64,000 nucleotides of DNA, from positions 246,670 to 310,669 of the forward strand of contig JABCZH010000006.1 of NCBI GenBank assembly GCA_013289795.1, given 5' to 3'. The notes under the pieces were generated by a model. The model saw nothing but the letters and a program-made list of their open reading frames with translations. It was not told the origin of the DNA and searched no databases. Positions 27,501 through 36,291 of this stretch are shown in pieces. How positions within the stretch are numbered: the first letter of the stretch is position 1; every line of letters begins with the position of its first letter. The position numbers were made by a program, and so were the translations under genes. This DNA is from Acidobacteriota bacterium (GTDB lineage: Bacteria > Acidobacteriota > Terriglobia > Terriglobales > Acidobacteriaceae).

Positions 27501-28631
27501 ATGCAAGCAATCCTTGCGCTGGAAGACGGCAAAGTCTTCCGAGGCAAAGGCTACGGAGCAAAGGGCGAATGTTACGGGGAAGTAGTTTTTAATACTTCCA
27601 TCACCGGCTATCAGGAAATTTTCACCGATCCTTCCTACGCCGGGCAGATTGTCGTTCTCACCAACCCCGAAATTGGCAATTACGGCACCAACCCTGACGA
27701 CAACGAAGCTACGCGCCCCTACATCGAAGGCCTGATCGTGCGCGAGTTCTCGCGCGTCAGTTCCAACTGGCGTTCGCAGCAGGTCGCCGACGAATTCCTG
27801 GAAGGCTTCAAGATTCCGGTTCTCGCCGACATCGACACCCGCGCTCTGGTGCGCCATCTGCGCGACCACGGGGTGATGCGCGGCGTGATCTCGACGCTAG
27901 AAACCGACGCGCAGAAGCTCATCGCCAAAGCCCGGTCGATTCCGAAAATGGACGGGACGGATTTAGCGAAGTTCGTCACGACGAAACATCCGTACGTTTG
28001 GGAAGTCGGCGAGCGCTCACACGAGCCAGTCGCTGTGGTCGGAGTCAAAGATCAGCCCGAGCGCTTCCACGTAGTCGCCTACGATTACGGAATCAAGCAG
28101 AACATCCTGCGCAAGCTGCGCGGCGAAGGCTGCAAGGTGACGGTCGTCCCGGCGCAGACTCCGGCGGAAGATGTGCTGGCGATGAAGCCAAACGGCGTGT
28201 TTCTCTCGAATGGTCCCGGCGATCCCGAGCCCTGCACCTACGCGGTGGACAACATTCGCCGCCTGATGGGGCGCCTGCCGATCTTCGGGATATGCCTGGG
28301 GCATCAGCTCACGGGGATCGCGCTTGGCGGGAAGACTTTCAAGCTGAAGTTCGGGCACCATGGCGGAAATCATCCGGTGAAGCAATTGAAGAATGGGAAG
28401 ATTGAGATCACCGCGCATAACCATAACTTCGCGGTCGATCCCGATTCGCTGCCCATGAGCGAGGTCGAGCTCACCCACATGGATTTGAACGATAACACGC
28501 TGGAAGGCATGCGGCACAAGAACCTGCCGCTGTTCAGCGTGCAGTATCACCCCGAAGCCTCGCCAGGCCCGCACGATTCGCACTATCTGTTCAAGGAATT
28601 TACCAAGATGATGGAGGAGTGGAAGGGGTGA
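27501..28631 (+). CDS. carA: Carbamoyl-phosphate synthase small subunit CarA
   Basis: The glutamine amidotransferase subunit that feeds ammonia to CarB for pyrimidine and arginine synthesis. The 376-residue protein has the N-terminal CarA domain and the class I triad: Cys265 in FGICLGHQ, His350 and Glu352 in QYHPEASPGP. Start is the ATG at 27501 after CGGAGA. In most genomes carB follows directly; here about 1.1 kb of other sequence (28628-29756) intervenes. Confidence 0.95.
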   Translation: MQAILALEDGKVFRGKGYGAKGECYGEVVFNTSITGYQEIFTDPSYAGQIVVLTNPEIGNYGTNPDDNEATRPYIEGLIVREFSRVSSNWRSQQVADEFLEGFKIPVLADIDTRALVRHLRDHGVMRGVISTLETDAQKLIAKARSIPKMDGTDLAKFVTTKHPYVWEVGERSHEPVAVVGVKDQPERFHVVAYDYGIKQNILRKLRGEGCKVTVVPAQTPAEDVLAMKPNGVFLSNGPGDPEPCTYAVDNIRRLMGRLPIFGICLGHQLTGIALGGKTFKLKFGHHGGNHPVKQLKNGKIEITAHNHNFAVDPDSLPMSEVELTHMDLNDNTLEGMRHKNLPLFSVQYHPEASPGPHDSHYLFKEFTKMMEEWKG

Positions 28632-29050
28632 AAGCACTTGCCATCATGTTTTGCCTGATGAGTGCGGTGCCGGGGTCACCGAAATCGGTAGATGTAATCG
28701 CCTGGCAGCCGGTCAGGCGGCTATGCGGACTGTTGCAGTCTTCGCCCAAGGGCGTGATGCAGTCTGTGGGCGGCGCTTCGTTGAGGCTCTACGAGTGGAA
28801 ATGGCGCGTTCCTTGCTGTCAAGACCTAAAGCGCGTTAGAGAAACCGAATCCAGCAAAAACGGGGCTTTCGACTTCGGACAGATCGGGTCCGGACGCTAC
28901 TGGCTTGTCTCCTCCTGGCAAGGCAAGGAATATCAAATGCCGGTTGACGTGGATCGTGCACATGACGCTCCGGAAGGGTGCTCAATGCAGGGCGCGTTGA
29001 TCAACGACAGAGGAAACTTCGTGTGGTACCGAAAAGATGTGCAGTTGTGA
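28628..29050 (+). CDS. Small exported protein, carboxypeptidase-regulatory-like fold
   Basis: A 140-residue protein whose GTG start at 28628 overlaps the carA stop (GTGA). It has a short N-terminal hydrophobic segment (ALAIMFCLMSAVPGS) that could be a signal peptide. The body includes SSKNGAFDFGQIGSGRYWL, characteristic of the beta-sandwich CarboxypepD_reg-like (prealbumin) fold, preceded by a CC pair. No catalytic domain. It is unrelated to carbamoyl phosphate and is probably carried along with an accessory insertion between carA and carB. Confidence 0.6.
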   Translation: MKALAIMFCLMSAVPGSPKSVDVIAWQPVRRLCGLLQSSPKGVMQSVGGASLRLYEWKWRVPCCQDLKRVRETESSKNGAFDFGQIGSGRYWLVSSWQGKEYQMPVDVDRAHDAPEGCSMQGALINDRGNFVWYRKDVQL

Positions 29051-29086
29051 TTATGCTTTGTATCTTCGAGTGTTGGCCGGCGCGGA

Positions 29087-29117
29087 GTTTTGAAAGGGCG
29101 CGGCTTCAAGCCGCGCC
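29087..29117 (+). repeat. REP palindrome upstream of the RAYT gene
   Basis: A GGCGCGGCTTCAAGCCGCGCC-type palindrome preceded by GTTTTGAAAGG. The same 30-base unit recurs in inverted orientation at 29649-29678, at the end of the RAYT gene; the two differ by one A in the loop. Inverted REPs bracketing a RAYT gene are the standard arrangement of this element class. Confidence 0.85.
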
Positions 29118-29147
29118 GTAAGCGGCACAATTGTGACCAAGGCGCCG

Positions 29148-29756
29148 ATGAGGCGCAACTATATGCGACCTAAACGAGAGCACACCACCGAGAATCAACA
29201 GACCTACATGATCACCACCAGCACGTGGGGGCGGCGCGCTCTTTTTCAGAAAGAACGCTGGGCTGCATTGCTGATCGACACTCTTTATCACTACCGAGGC
29301 GCAGCCTATCTGCTTCATGAATTCGTGGTCATGCCGGACCATATCCATGTTCTCTTGACGCCGCTAGTGAGCCTCGAGAAGGCGGCTCAGTTCATCAAAG
29401 GCGGCTTCTCGTTTCGCGCCAAGAAGGAGCACGAATCGAATATGGAAGTCTGGCAAAAAGGGTTTCAAGACCATCGCATCCGCGATGCGGCGGATTATGA
29501 CGGGCATGTGACGCATATTTGGGAGAATCCGGTTAGGAAGCATTTGTGTCAGAGGCCCGAGGAGTATCCGTATTCGTCCGCGCGTTCGGAATTCGAGCGT
29601 GACCCGGTCCCTCCGGGGCTAAAGCCCCAGGTCATAGGGGCAGCTGTCGGCGCGGCTGAAGCCGCGCCCTTTCAAAACAACGGCGAGTCGACTCGTCGAA
29701 GCAAGGCCCCGGAAGCAACCAAACCGACCTTCGATAATAAGAACAGAATTGCATAA
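29148..29756 (+). CDS. REP-associated tyrosine transposase-family protein (RAYT), probably inactive
   Basis: A 202-residue Y1/HUH-superfamily protein related to IS200/IS605 TnpA. The HUH motif MPDHIHVLL gives His65 and His67. The expected catalytic tyrosine before the ENPV motif (usually YIxxNPV) reads HIWENPV here, so the Tyr appears replaced by His123 (CAT at 29514-29516). The C-terminal 40 residues are encoded by the REP sequence itself. Start is uncertain: GTG 29133, ATG 29148 and ATG 29163 are possible; AAGG favours 29148. It ends directly against the carB start. Such proteins mobilise REPs rather than themselves. Confidence 0.8.
   Translation: MRRNYMRPKREHTTENQQTYMITTSTWGRRALFQKERWAALLIDTLYHYRGAAYLLHEFVVMPDHIHVLLTPLVSLEKAAQFIKGGFSFRAKKEHESNMEVWQKGFQDHRIRDAADYDGHVTHIWENPVRKHLCQRPEEYPYSSARSEFERDPVPPGLKPQVIGAAVGAAEAAPFQNNGESTRRSKAPEATKPTFDNKNRIA
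29615..29678. repeat. REP pair at the 3' end of the RAYT gene
   Basis: A GGGGCTAAAGCCCC palindrome (29615-29628) followed by a GGCGCGGCTGAAGCCGCGCC palindrome with CTTTCAAAAC (29649-29678). The second is the inverted partner of the copy at 29087-29117. Both lie within the RAYT reading frame and encode its C-terminus. Confidence 0.8.
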
Positions 29757-32700
29757 ATGCCCAAACGCACTGATATCTCGAAGATCCTGATTCTCGGCTC
29801 TGGCCCCATCATCATTGGCCAGTCGGCGGAGTTCGATTACTCCGGCACCCAGGCTTGCAAGGCTCTCAAGTCCGAGGGCTTCGAAGTGGTGCTCGCCAAC
29901 TCGAATCCGGCGACCATCATGACCGATCCCGAGTCGGCCGACCGCACCTACATTGAGCCGCTCACCCGCGAATATTTGGAAGAGATTATCCGCATTGAAC
30001 GCCAGATGTCGCCTGGCGCAGGCTTCGCCATCCTGCCAACAGTTGGAGGCCAGACTGCACTCAATCTTGCTATCGAACTCGCCGACGGCGGTGTTCTCGA
30101 CAAGTACAACGTCCAACTCATCGGCGCCAACGTAACCGCCATCAAGAAGGCTGAAGACCGGTTGGTGTTCAAAGACGCGATGCAGAAAATCGGCCTCGAC
30201 GTTCCCAAGTCTTCCTTGGTGAACAACATTAAAGATGGCTTGGAGTTCGCCGGCAAGATTGGTTTCCCGGTGATCATTCGTCCGTCGTTCACCCTGGGAG
30301 GATCGGGCGGTGGCATCGCTTATAACCGTGAAGAGCTGATGGAACTCCTGGCCCGTGGGCTTGATTTCTCTCCCGTCCACGAAGCGCTGATTGAAGAATC
30401 AGTCCTGGGATGGAAGGAATTCGAGCTGGAAGTGATGCGTGACATGGCGGACAACGTCATCATCATCTGTTCCATCGAAAACTTCGATCCCATGGGCGTG
30501 CACACCGGCGATTCGATCACTGTCGCCCCGGCACAGACTCTCACCGACCGCGAATATCAAGCGATGCGCGATGCCGCCATTGCCGTGATTCGCGAGATCG
30601 GAGTCGAGACCGGCGGATCAAATATTCAGTTCGGCATCCATCCCCAGACCGGACGCATGGTGGTCATCGAGATGAACCCTCGAGTGTCGCGATCTTCGGC
30701 GCTGGCGTCTAAGGCCACCGGGTTCCCGATTGCCAAGATTGCTGCCAAACTTGCTGTCGGCTACACGCTGGATGAAATTCGTAACGACATCACCCGCAAG
30801 ACCCCAGCTTGTTTCGAACCCACACTCGACTACGTTGTCGTCAAGATTCCCAAGTGGCAGTTCGAGAAGTTTCCCGGCGCAGATGAAAACCTTGGCCCGC
30901 AGATGAAATCTGTAGGCGAGGTCATGGCCATCGGCCGCACCTTCAAAGAAGCGTTGATGAAGGGTATTCGCTCACTCGATACTGGCAAGCGCATCGGCGG
31001 ATCGAAGATTGAGCCTAAGATCATGACCCAACGCCTGGTCACACCGCATCCCGAGCGGTTGGCTTACGTGCAATACGCGTTGCGCCAGGGCCATACCGTC
31101 AAACAGCTTTACAAGATGACTTCTATCGATCCCTGGTTCCTCTACCAGCTCAAAGAAATAAACGACATGCAGCTGGAGCTGGAAAAGCATCCCATGGAAT
31201 CGATTCCGGTAGACGTATTGCGCGAGGTCAAGCGCTACGGCTTCTCCGATGGCCGCCTGGCGGGCGCGTGGCGGCTGAACGGTCAGGAGAAAGTCAGGCA
31301 TCTGCGCAAGAAGCACGGCATTAAACCTGTCTATAAACGTGTGGACACCTGCGCCGCAGAATTTGAAAGCTTCACACCGTATTTGTATTCCACCTACGAA
31401 GACGAAGATGAGGCGGCGCCGACCGACAAAAAGAAAGTAATCATTCTGGGCAGCGGGCCAAATCGCATCGGGCAGGGAATTGAGTTTGACTACTGCTGCT
31501 GCCACGCCTCTTTCGCGCTGCGCGACGATGGTTACGAGACCATCATGATCAACTGCAATCCCGAGACGGTCTCGACCGATTACGACACCAGCGACCGCTT
31601 ATACTTCGAACCTCTAACGCTCGAAGATGTGCTAGCCATCTGCGAGCACGAAGGTTCCACTGGCGCTCCGGTGGGAGTGATAGTGCAGTTCGGCGGACAG
31701 ACTCCGCTGAATCTTGCCCTGCCCTTGAAGGCAGCAGGCGTCAATATCATCGGAACATCACCCGAATCGATTGACCTGGCGGAGGACCGCAAGCGCTTCA
31801 ATCGCCTCTTGGAAGAACTGCAAATTCCGCAGTCTCCGGGCGTCATGGCCGCTTCTCTTGAAGAGGCCATTGCGGGCGCCACGAAGGTGGGTTATCCGGT
31901 GCTGGTGCGGCCTTCCTATGTGCTTGGCGGGCGCGCCATGGTCATCGCCTACGACGAAGAGAGCGTCGTCCGTTACATGAAGGAAGCGGTCGAATATTCC
32001 CACGACCGTCCCATCTTGATCGATCACTTCCTCGAGGACGCCATTGAAGTTGATGTGGACGCGCTTTCAGACGGCGAAGATGTGGTCATCGGCGGGATCA
32101 TGCAGCACATTGAAGAAGCCGGCATTCACTCCGGCGATTCCTCCTGCGTGCTGCCGGCGGTCGATATTCCCCAGAAGTTGATGGATCAGATGCGGGACTA
32201 CACCTTCAAGCTGGCGCGAGCGCTGAATGTAGTCGGGCTGATGAACATTCAGTTTGCCATCCCGCGCGGCAATGGCAACGGCGGTGGCGACAAAGTGTAC
32301 GTGTTGGAAGTGAATCCGCGCGCTTCGCGCACAGTGCCGTACGTTTCGAAAGCCACAGGCGTGCCCATGGCCAAGATTGCAGCCCGCCTGATGACTGGGC
32401 GCAAGCTGCGCGAATTCCTGCCGGAATTCATCGAGCGTCGCGCCGATCTCGATACCGGCAGCTTTTATTATGTGAAGTCGCCCGTGTTCCCCTGGAACAA
32501 ATTCCCCGGCGTGGACACCGTGCTCGGCCCCGAGATGAAATCGACCGGCGAAGTCATGGGCGTGGCCGACAATTTCGGCGAAGCTTTCGCCAAGGCGCAG
32601 ATCGCAGCCGGTCAGAAGCTTCCGACCAAAGGCACGGTCTTCATCAGCGTCACCGATCATGACAAGCCGCAGGTTGCCGACGTTGCCCGCAAGTTCGCCG

Positions 32701-33047
32701 ATATGGGCTTCCACATCGTGGCCACTGCCGGCACCGCTGACCTGATCGAGCGTGCGGGAATGACGGTCGAGCGTGTCTACAAAGTAAAAGAAGGCCGTCC
32801 GAACGTGGTGGATCTGATCAAGGGCGAGCGCATGCAATTGGTCATCAACACGCCCCACGGCCTCGAACCGTGGTTCGACGAACAAGCCATCCGCCGTGCT
32901 GCCGTCAATGCGCGCATTCCGACCATTACAACTCTTGCCGCGGCCCGCGCTGCCGCCGAAGGCATCGCCGCCCTGCAACGCGGAGAAGTGAACGTCTTCG
33001 CTCTGCAGAAGCTGCACGCGGAACGGCCAACAAGAGTTCGGCGCTGA
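29757..33047 (+). CDS. carB: Carbamoyl-phosphate synthase large subunit CarB
   Basis: The 1096-residue synthetase subunit: two homologous ATP-grasp halves. The first begins [20 protein letters not shown] and the second [20 protein letters not shown] near residue 560; both carry the conserved [32 protein letters not shown] pair. The C-terminal MGS-like allosteric domain (about 950-1096) contains the [14 protein letters not shown] and TAGTADLIE segments. Full length. The start codon overlaps nothing but directly follows the RAYT stop (TAAATG context), so its transcription depends on readthrough from carA or on a promoter inside the RAYT/REP region. Confidence 0.96.
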   Translation: MPKRTDISKILILGSGPIIIGQSAEFDYSGTQACKALKSEGFEVVLANSNPATIMTDPESADRTYIEPLTREYLEEIIRIERQMSPGAGFAILPTVGGQTALNLAIELADGGVLDKYNVQLIGANVTAIKKAEDRLVFKDAMQKIGLDVPKSSLVNNIKDGLEFAGKIGFPVIIRPSFTLGGSGGGIAYNREELMELLARGLDFSPVHEALIEESVLGWKEFELEVMRDMADNVIIICSIENFDPMGVHTGDSITVAPAQTLTDREYQAMRDAAIAVIREIGVETGGSNIQFGIHPQTGRMVVIEMNPRVSRSSALASKATGFPIAKIAAKLAVGYTLDEIRNDITRKTPACFEPTLDYVVVKIPKWQFEKFPGADENLGPQMKSVGEVMAIGRTFKEALMKGIRSLDTGKRIGGSKIEPKIMTQRLVTPHPERLAYVQYALRQGHTVKQLYKMTSIDPWFLYQLKEINDMQLELEKHPMESIPVDVLREVKRYGFSDGRLAGAWRLNGQEKVRHLRKKHGIKPVYKRVDTCAAEFESFTPYLYSTYEDEDEAAPTDKKKVIILGSGPNRIGQGIEFDYCCCHASFALRDDGYETIMINCNPETVSTDYDTSDRLYFEPLTLEDVLAICEHEGSTGAPVGVIVQFGGQTPLNLALPLKAAGVNIIGTSPESIDLAEDRKRFNRLLEELQIPQSPGVMAASLEEAIAGATKVGYPVLVRPSYVLGGRAMVIAYDEESVVRYMKEAVEYSHDRPILIDHFLEDAIEVDVDALSDGEDVVIGGIMQHIEEAGIHSGDSSCVLPAVDIPQKLMDQMRDYTFKLARALNVVGLMNIQFAIPRGNGNGGGDKVYVLEVNPRASRTVPYVSKATGVPMAKIAARLMTGRKLREFLPEFIERRADLDTGSFYYVKSPVFPWNKFPGVDTVLGPEMKSTGEVMGVADNFGEAFAKAQIAAGQKLPTKGTVFISVTDHDKPQVADVARKFADMGFHIVATAGTADLIERAGMTVERVYKVKEGRPNVVDLIKGERMQLVINTPHGLEPWFDEQAIRRAAVNARIPTITTLAAARAAAEGIAALQRGEVNVFALQKLHAERPTRVRR

Positions 33048-33104
33048 CGACCGCGAGTCCGCCTCAAACTGATAATCTAGAAGCCAGCAGCTAGGAGCGG
33101 GTTC

Positions 33105-34172
33105 ATGCTACTTTCCGGCATTTTTCCTCCCATCACCACACCGTTCTATCCCCAGGGCAACGTGTATTTCAAGAAGCTCGAGGCAAACGTCGAGCGGTAT
33201 TCGAAGACTCCGGTGGCCGGCATCGTCGCGCTGGGATCAACCGGCGAGGCCATCCTGCTTTCGGACCTCGAACGACGCGACGTTTTACAGACTGTCCGGG
33301 ACGCTTGCGCTCCAACCAAAGTCTTGATCGCGGGTACGGGCATGGAATCGGCCGACGAGACCCTGCAACTCACCGAGTACGCGGCCAAAGTCGGCTACGA
33401 CGTTGCTCTGGTGCGCACCCCGCACTTCTACCGCAAGCAGATGATGCCCGCGAATCTGCTGGCGTTTTATCGTTTTGTTGCCGACCGCTCGCCGCTGCCG
33501 GTGCTGCTCTACAACGTGCCAGGATTTACTGCCTACGACATCCCCGCGGAAATGGTCATCGAACTCGCCGGGCATCACAACATCATCGGCATCAAGGAAT
33601 CCGGCGGAGACGTTGAAAAAGTCCGCCGCATGGTGGAGGGAACTCGCTCCATGAAGCGAGCCGCAACCGTTACCGAGACCTTCGACGCGGTCACGCCGCG
33701 CATGTTGAGCGTGGTGGCCAAGGGCAACGGGGAACTGGTGTCCATCGCAGCACTGTCGGGCTCGCGAGCAAAGTCGAAAGTGTCGTCGTCAGCGGTCAGC
33801 GTGGTCAGCGGCCTGAAGACGCGCCAGAAGGAAGTAGGCTTTCAAGTCTTAGTGGGGGCCGCGCAGAGGCTGGAGCCGTCGCTGCAAGTCGGCGCTGTCG
33901 GCGCGATTTTGGGTTTCGCTGATCCCGCTCCCACCGCCTGCTATGAAATCTATGCTGCCTGGAAGGAGGGCGATGCCGAACTGGCTCGTCTCAAGCAGCA
34001 GCGCATCGTCCAAGCGTCGCAACGAATCGTCGGCGACCTCGGCATCCCTGCAATCAAATACGCCATGGACTTCAACGGCTATTACGGGGGCCCCGCTCGA
34101 CTGCCGCTGCTTCCCATCACCGCCGAAGTGAAAGAAGAAGTCGAGCGGCTGCTGGGTGATATTCGTAACTAG
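33105..34172 (+). CDS. DapA-family (DHDPS/NAL superfamily) aldolase
   Basis: A class I aldolase-like TIM barrel of 355 residues, longer than the usual 290-300. It shows GSTGEA (phosphate loop-type motif), VLLYNVPGF (the catalytic Tyr) and IIGIKESGG (the Schiff-base Lys). About 50 extra residues lie between the lysine strand and the VGFQVLVGAAQ segment, including a Ser/Lys-rich stretch (KSKVSSSAVSVVSG). The family covers dihydrodipicolinate synthase, N-acetylneuraminate lyase and 4-hydroxy-2-oxoglutarate aldolase; the exact substrate is not readable. AGGAG at 33093-33097 supports the start. Confidence 0.8.
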   Translation: MLLSGIFPPITTPFYPQGNVYFKKLEANVERYSKTPVAGIVALGSTGEAILLSDLERRDVLQTVRDACAPTKVLIAGTGMESADETLQLTEYAAKVGYDVALVRTPHFYRKQMMPANLLAFYRFVADRSPLPVLLYNVPGFTAYDIPAEMVIELAGHHNIIGIKESGGDVEKVRRMVEGTRSMKRAATVTETFDAVTPRMLSVVAKGNGELVSIAALSGSRAKSKVSSSAVSVVSGLKTRQKEVGFQVLVGAAQRLEPSLQVGAVGAILGFADPAPTACYEIYAAWKEGDAELARLKQQRIVQASQRIVGDLGIPAIKYAMDFNGYYGGPARLPLLPITAEVKEEVERLLGDIRN

Positions 34173-34191
34173 AGAAACCACGCCTTCTTCC

Positions 34192-34602
34192 ATGAAACGG
34201 CGAGTACCTCCGGCGAAAGAGAAAAAGAAGTCGGCGGCACGGGCACGCCCGCGCTTGCCAACCATCTCCGAACAAATGAAGGCCTGGGCTGCGGCATTGG
34301 CGGCTGATCTCGAATCCTGGCCGCAAGCGAGCACGCGTCCCATGTTCGGGCTCACTGCCTGGTACCGGCGGGACAGGATCTTCGCGGTGCTCCCGAAGAC
34401 CCGTGGAATGGATTCGCCCAACTCTCTCGCCTTCAAGCTGCCATCGGCAAGCACACGTGTGCTAGCGCGCATTCGCAAGGAGCCGCGAATCGGATTCGCG
34501 GAAATGCCGAAGGCCCGCTGGTTCACATTCGAACTAAGTTGTGATGCCGACCTCCACGATGCAATCGAATGGCTGGGCCGTGCCTATGAAGCGGCAGGAT
34601 GA
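34192..34602 (+). CDS. Small basic hypothetical protein, TfoX-N-like
   Basis: A 136-residue protein with a Lys/Arg-rich first 25 residues (KEKKKSAARARPR) and a core including RPMFGLTAWYRRDRIFAV, which resembles the TfoX N-terminal fold (MFGGxGLYxDGxxFA). That similarity is weak and inferred by eye. No signal peptide. The ATG at 34192 is chosen to avoid overlap with the aldolase gene. Confidence 0.5.
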   Translation: MKRRVPPAKEKKKSAARARPRLPTISEQMKAWAAALAADLESWPQASTRPMFGLTAWYRRDRIFAVLPKTRGMDSPNSLAFKLPSASTRVLARIRKEPRIGFAEMPKARWFTFELSCDADLHDAIEWLGRAYEAAG

Positions 34603-34629
34603 AGCAGATCTTGTTGTGGATAAGCATCC

Positions 34630-34659
34630 TTGTGCCAACCACCGCCACTAGTGTAATAT
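34630..34659 (+). promoter_or_regulatory. Promoter of the TetR gene
   Basis: TTGTGC at 34630-34635, an 18-base spacer and TAATAT at 34654-34659. The start of transcription would fall near 34666, inside the palindromic operator and only about 15 bases before the ATG, so the mRNA leader is very short and has no Shine-Dalgarno sequence. Confidence 0.5.
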
Positions 34660-34660
34660 T

Positions 34661-34677
34661 TGAACGAACGTTCGAAC
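34661..34677. promoter_or_regulatory. Candidate TetR-family operator
   Basis: TGAACGAACGTTCGAAC lies just after the -10 box of the TetR gene promoter. Its core CGAACGTTCG is a perfect 10-base palindrome. It resembles the general TGAAyGAnnnTCrTTCA style of TetR/FadR-type operators of acyl-CoA-responsive repressors. Binding here would occlude the start of transcription, so autorepression is likely. Confidence 0.55.
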
Positions 34678-34680
34678 TTT

Positions 34681-35370
34681 ATGACGTCGTCTGCTTCGAT
34701 CACGGCCCCGGTCGGCGCACGCCGCCGCGCTCCAGCGGAGGCAGCTCCCTTGTCGGGGACCCGGTTTGATCGCCGGCTGAGCAAGATTCTGCTTCACGCC
34801 GCCGAAGTCTTCTACGACAAGGGTTATGCAGGCGCATCGATGCGCGACCTCTCGCGCGCTAGCGGCATGTCGCTGTCGGGGCTCTACTACTACTTCGAAT
34901 CCAAGGAAAAGCTGCTCTACCTGATCCAGAAAGAGACCTTCACGACCATCGTTGAGCGCCTGCGCGAGCGCCTGGACACGGCTTCCGATCCGGAACAGCG
35001 CATCCGCATCTTCATTTTGAATCACCTGGAATATTTTCTGGTTAACCGTAAAGCGATGAAGGTTTTGTCCCACGAAGACAACACGCTGACCAACGGCTTT
35101 GGGGCAGAAGTCGCCGCCATCAAACGTGCGTACTACCAAATCTGCGTGGGCCTGCTCGACGACTTCCAGCGGGAGCGTAAACTGGAAGGATCGGGCCGCC
35201 TTGCCGTCTTAAGCTTGTTTGGCATGATGAATTGGATTTACACCTGGTACAACCCGCGGGTGGACGCTGATGCCGAAGAGATCGCCGGTAGGATGGGCGA
35301 TATTTTTCTTCAGGGCGTAAGCGCAGCCGCTCCGCGCAGGAAGAGTCGTAAAAAGAAATCGGTAAACTAA
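34681..35370 (+). CDS. TetR/AcrR-family transcriptional regulator
   Basis: A 229-residue regulator with a basic N-terminal tail and a clear TetR DNA-binding domain (about 40-85: AAEVFYDKGYAGASMRDLSR, then SLSGLYYYFESKEKLLYLI). The C-terminal ligand domain ends in a Lys/Arg-rich tail. It is 36 bases upstream of the enoyl-CoA hydratase gene, in the same direction. Since it heads the aromatic acyl-CoA cluster and has its own operator, it is most likely its local repressor, with an acyl- or aryl-CoA as inducer. Confidence 0.85.
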   Translation: MTSSASITAPVGARRRAPAEAAPLSGTRFDRRLSKILLHAAEVFYDKGYAGASMRDLSRASGMSLSGLYYYFESKEKLLYLIQKETFTTIVERLRERLDTASDPEQRIRIFILNHLEYFLVNRKAMKVLSHEDNTLTNGFGAEVAAIKRAYYQICVGLLDDFQRERKLEGSGRLAVLSLFGMMNWIYTWYNPRVDADAEEIAGRMGDIFLQGVSAAAPRRKSRKKKSVN

Positions 35371-35406
35371 ACTCACATTCCATGGAACGCGAAAAGGAGT
35401 TTTGAT

Positions 35407-36228
35407 ATGGCAACCACGATGGCCCCTTCGACTGGCGAAACCACCAAGACACTGGTCAACTACCGAACCGACCGTGGCGTGGCTGTGATCGAGATGTTCG
35501 ACCCGCCCGCCAATACCTACACCTACGAAATGAACCGCCAGCTCGATGAGAGCATCCTTAAGGCGCGCATGGACAACGACGTCTATGTGATCGTGATCAC
35601 GGGATCGGGAGACAAGTTCTTCTCCGCCGGCGCTAACATCAAGATGCTGTCGAGCGTCGATCCTACATTTAAGTATTACTTCTGCCTGCACGCCAACGAG
35701 ATGCTCCTACGCCTGGAGCACACGCCCAAACTGGTGATTGCGGCCATCAACGGCCACTGCGTCGGCGGCGGGTTGGAAATCGCCATGGCTGCCGACATAC
35801 GTATCGCGCGTCAGGAGGCGGGGAAGATCGGTTTGCCAGAAGTGAACCTCGGCGTGCTTCCCGGAACTGGCGGCACGCAACGGTTGTCGCGCATGGTCGG
35901 GAAGAGCAAGGCGATCGAGCTGATGGTCACCGGCAATACCTTCTCATTTGAAGAGGCCAAGGAACTGGGGATCGTTAACGACATTTTCGAGCGCGATGGC
36001 TTCATGGAGAACGTCCTGGAATATGCTCGTCAGTTCTGCCCGCCCAATAAAGCGGCCAAGGCTGTGGGCCGAATCAAGCGCGCGGTACAGACCGGCTGGG
36101 AGATTCCCATGGAATCGGCCCTGGCCGTGGAGCGCGAGAACCAGCAAATCCTCTTCCAAAGTGAAGACGCCAAGGAAGGGCTGGCGGCTTACGTGGAGAA
36201 GCGGCCGGCAGTGTTTAAGGCGAAATAA
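35407..36228 (+). CDS. Enoyl-CoA hydratase/isomerase
   Basis: A 273-residue crotonase-fold enzyme. The oxyanion-hole segment GDKFFSAGANIKML, the first catalytic Glu in GHCVGGGLEIAMAADIRIA and the second in LPEVNLGVLPGTGGTQRL are all present, as in true enoyl-CoA hydratases. It probably hydrates an unsaturated acyl-CoA in beta-oxidation-like steps of the cluster. AAAGGAG at 35393-35399 sits at ideal distance from the ATG. TTCCATGGAA at 35378-35387 is a small palindrome in the leader. Confidence 0.88.
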   Translation: MATTMAPSTGETTKTLVNYRTDRGVAVIEMFDPPANTYTYEMNRQLDESILKARMDNDVYVIVITGSGDKFFSAGANIKMLSSVDPTFKYYFCLHANEMLLRLEHTPKLVIAAINGHCVGGGLEIAMAADIRIARQEAGKIGLPEVNLGVLPGTGGTQRLSRMVGKSKAIELMVTGNTFSFEEAKELGIVNDIFERDGFMENVLEYARQFCPPNKAAKAVGRIKRAVQTGWEIPMESALAVERENQQILFQSEDAKEGLAAYVEKRPAVFKAK

Positions 36229-36239
36229 CAACTCGTGTA

Positions 36240-36265
36240 GGGACGGCCGCCCTGGCGGCCGTCCC
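36240..36265. repeat. Palindromic repeat, GGGACGGCCGCC family
   Basis: A near-perfect 26-base palindrome: GGGACGGCCGCC, a 2-base centre and GGCGGCCGTCCC. Similar units occur at 39018-39061 and at 43956-43977 in the same gene cluster. No T-run follows, so it is unlikely to be a classic terminator. Confidence 0.65.
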
Positions 36266-36291
36266 TTACCGAGATTCGATTGGAAACCAGA

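Noticed and set aside
32067..33017. 316-residue minus-strand ORF within carB
   Set aside because: It is a long antisense shadow of the GC-rich carB frame, with no ribosome site and a composition typical of shadows.
35378..35387. TTCCATGGAA as a second TetR operator
   Set aside because: It is a 10-base palindrome, but it does not resemble the operator at 34661 and contains a common restriction-like core, so no regulatory claim is made.
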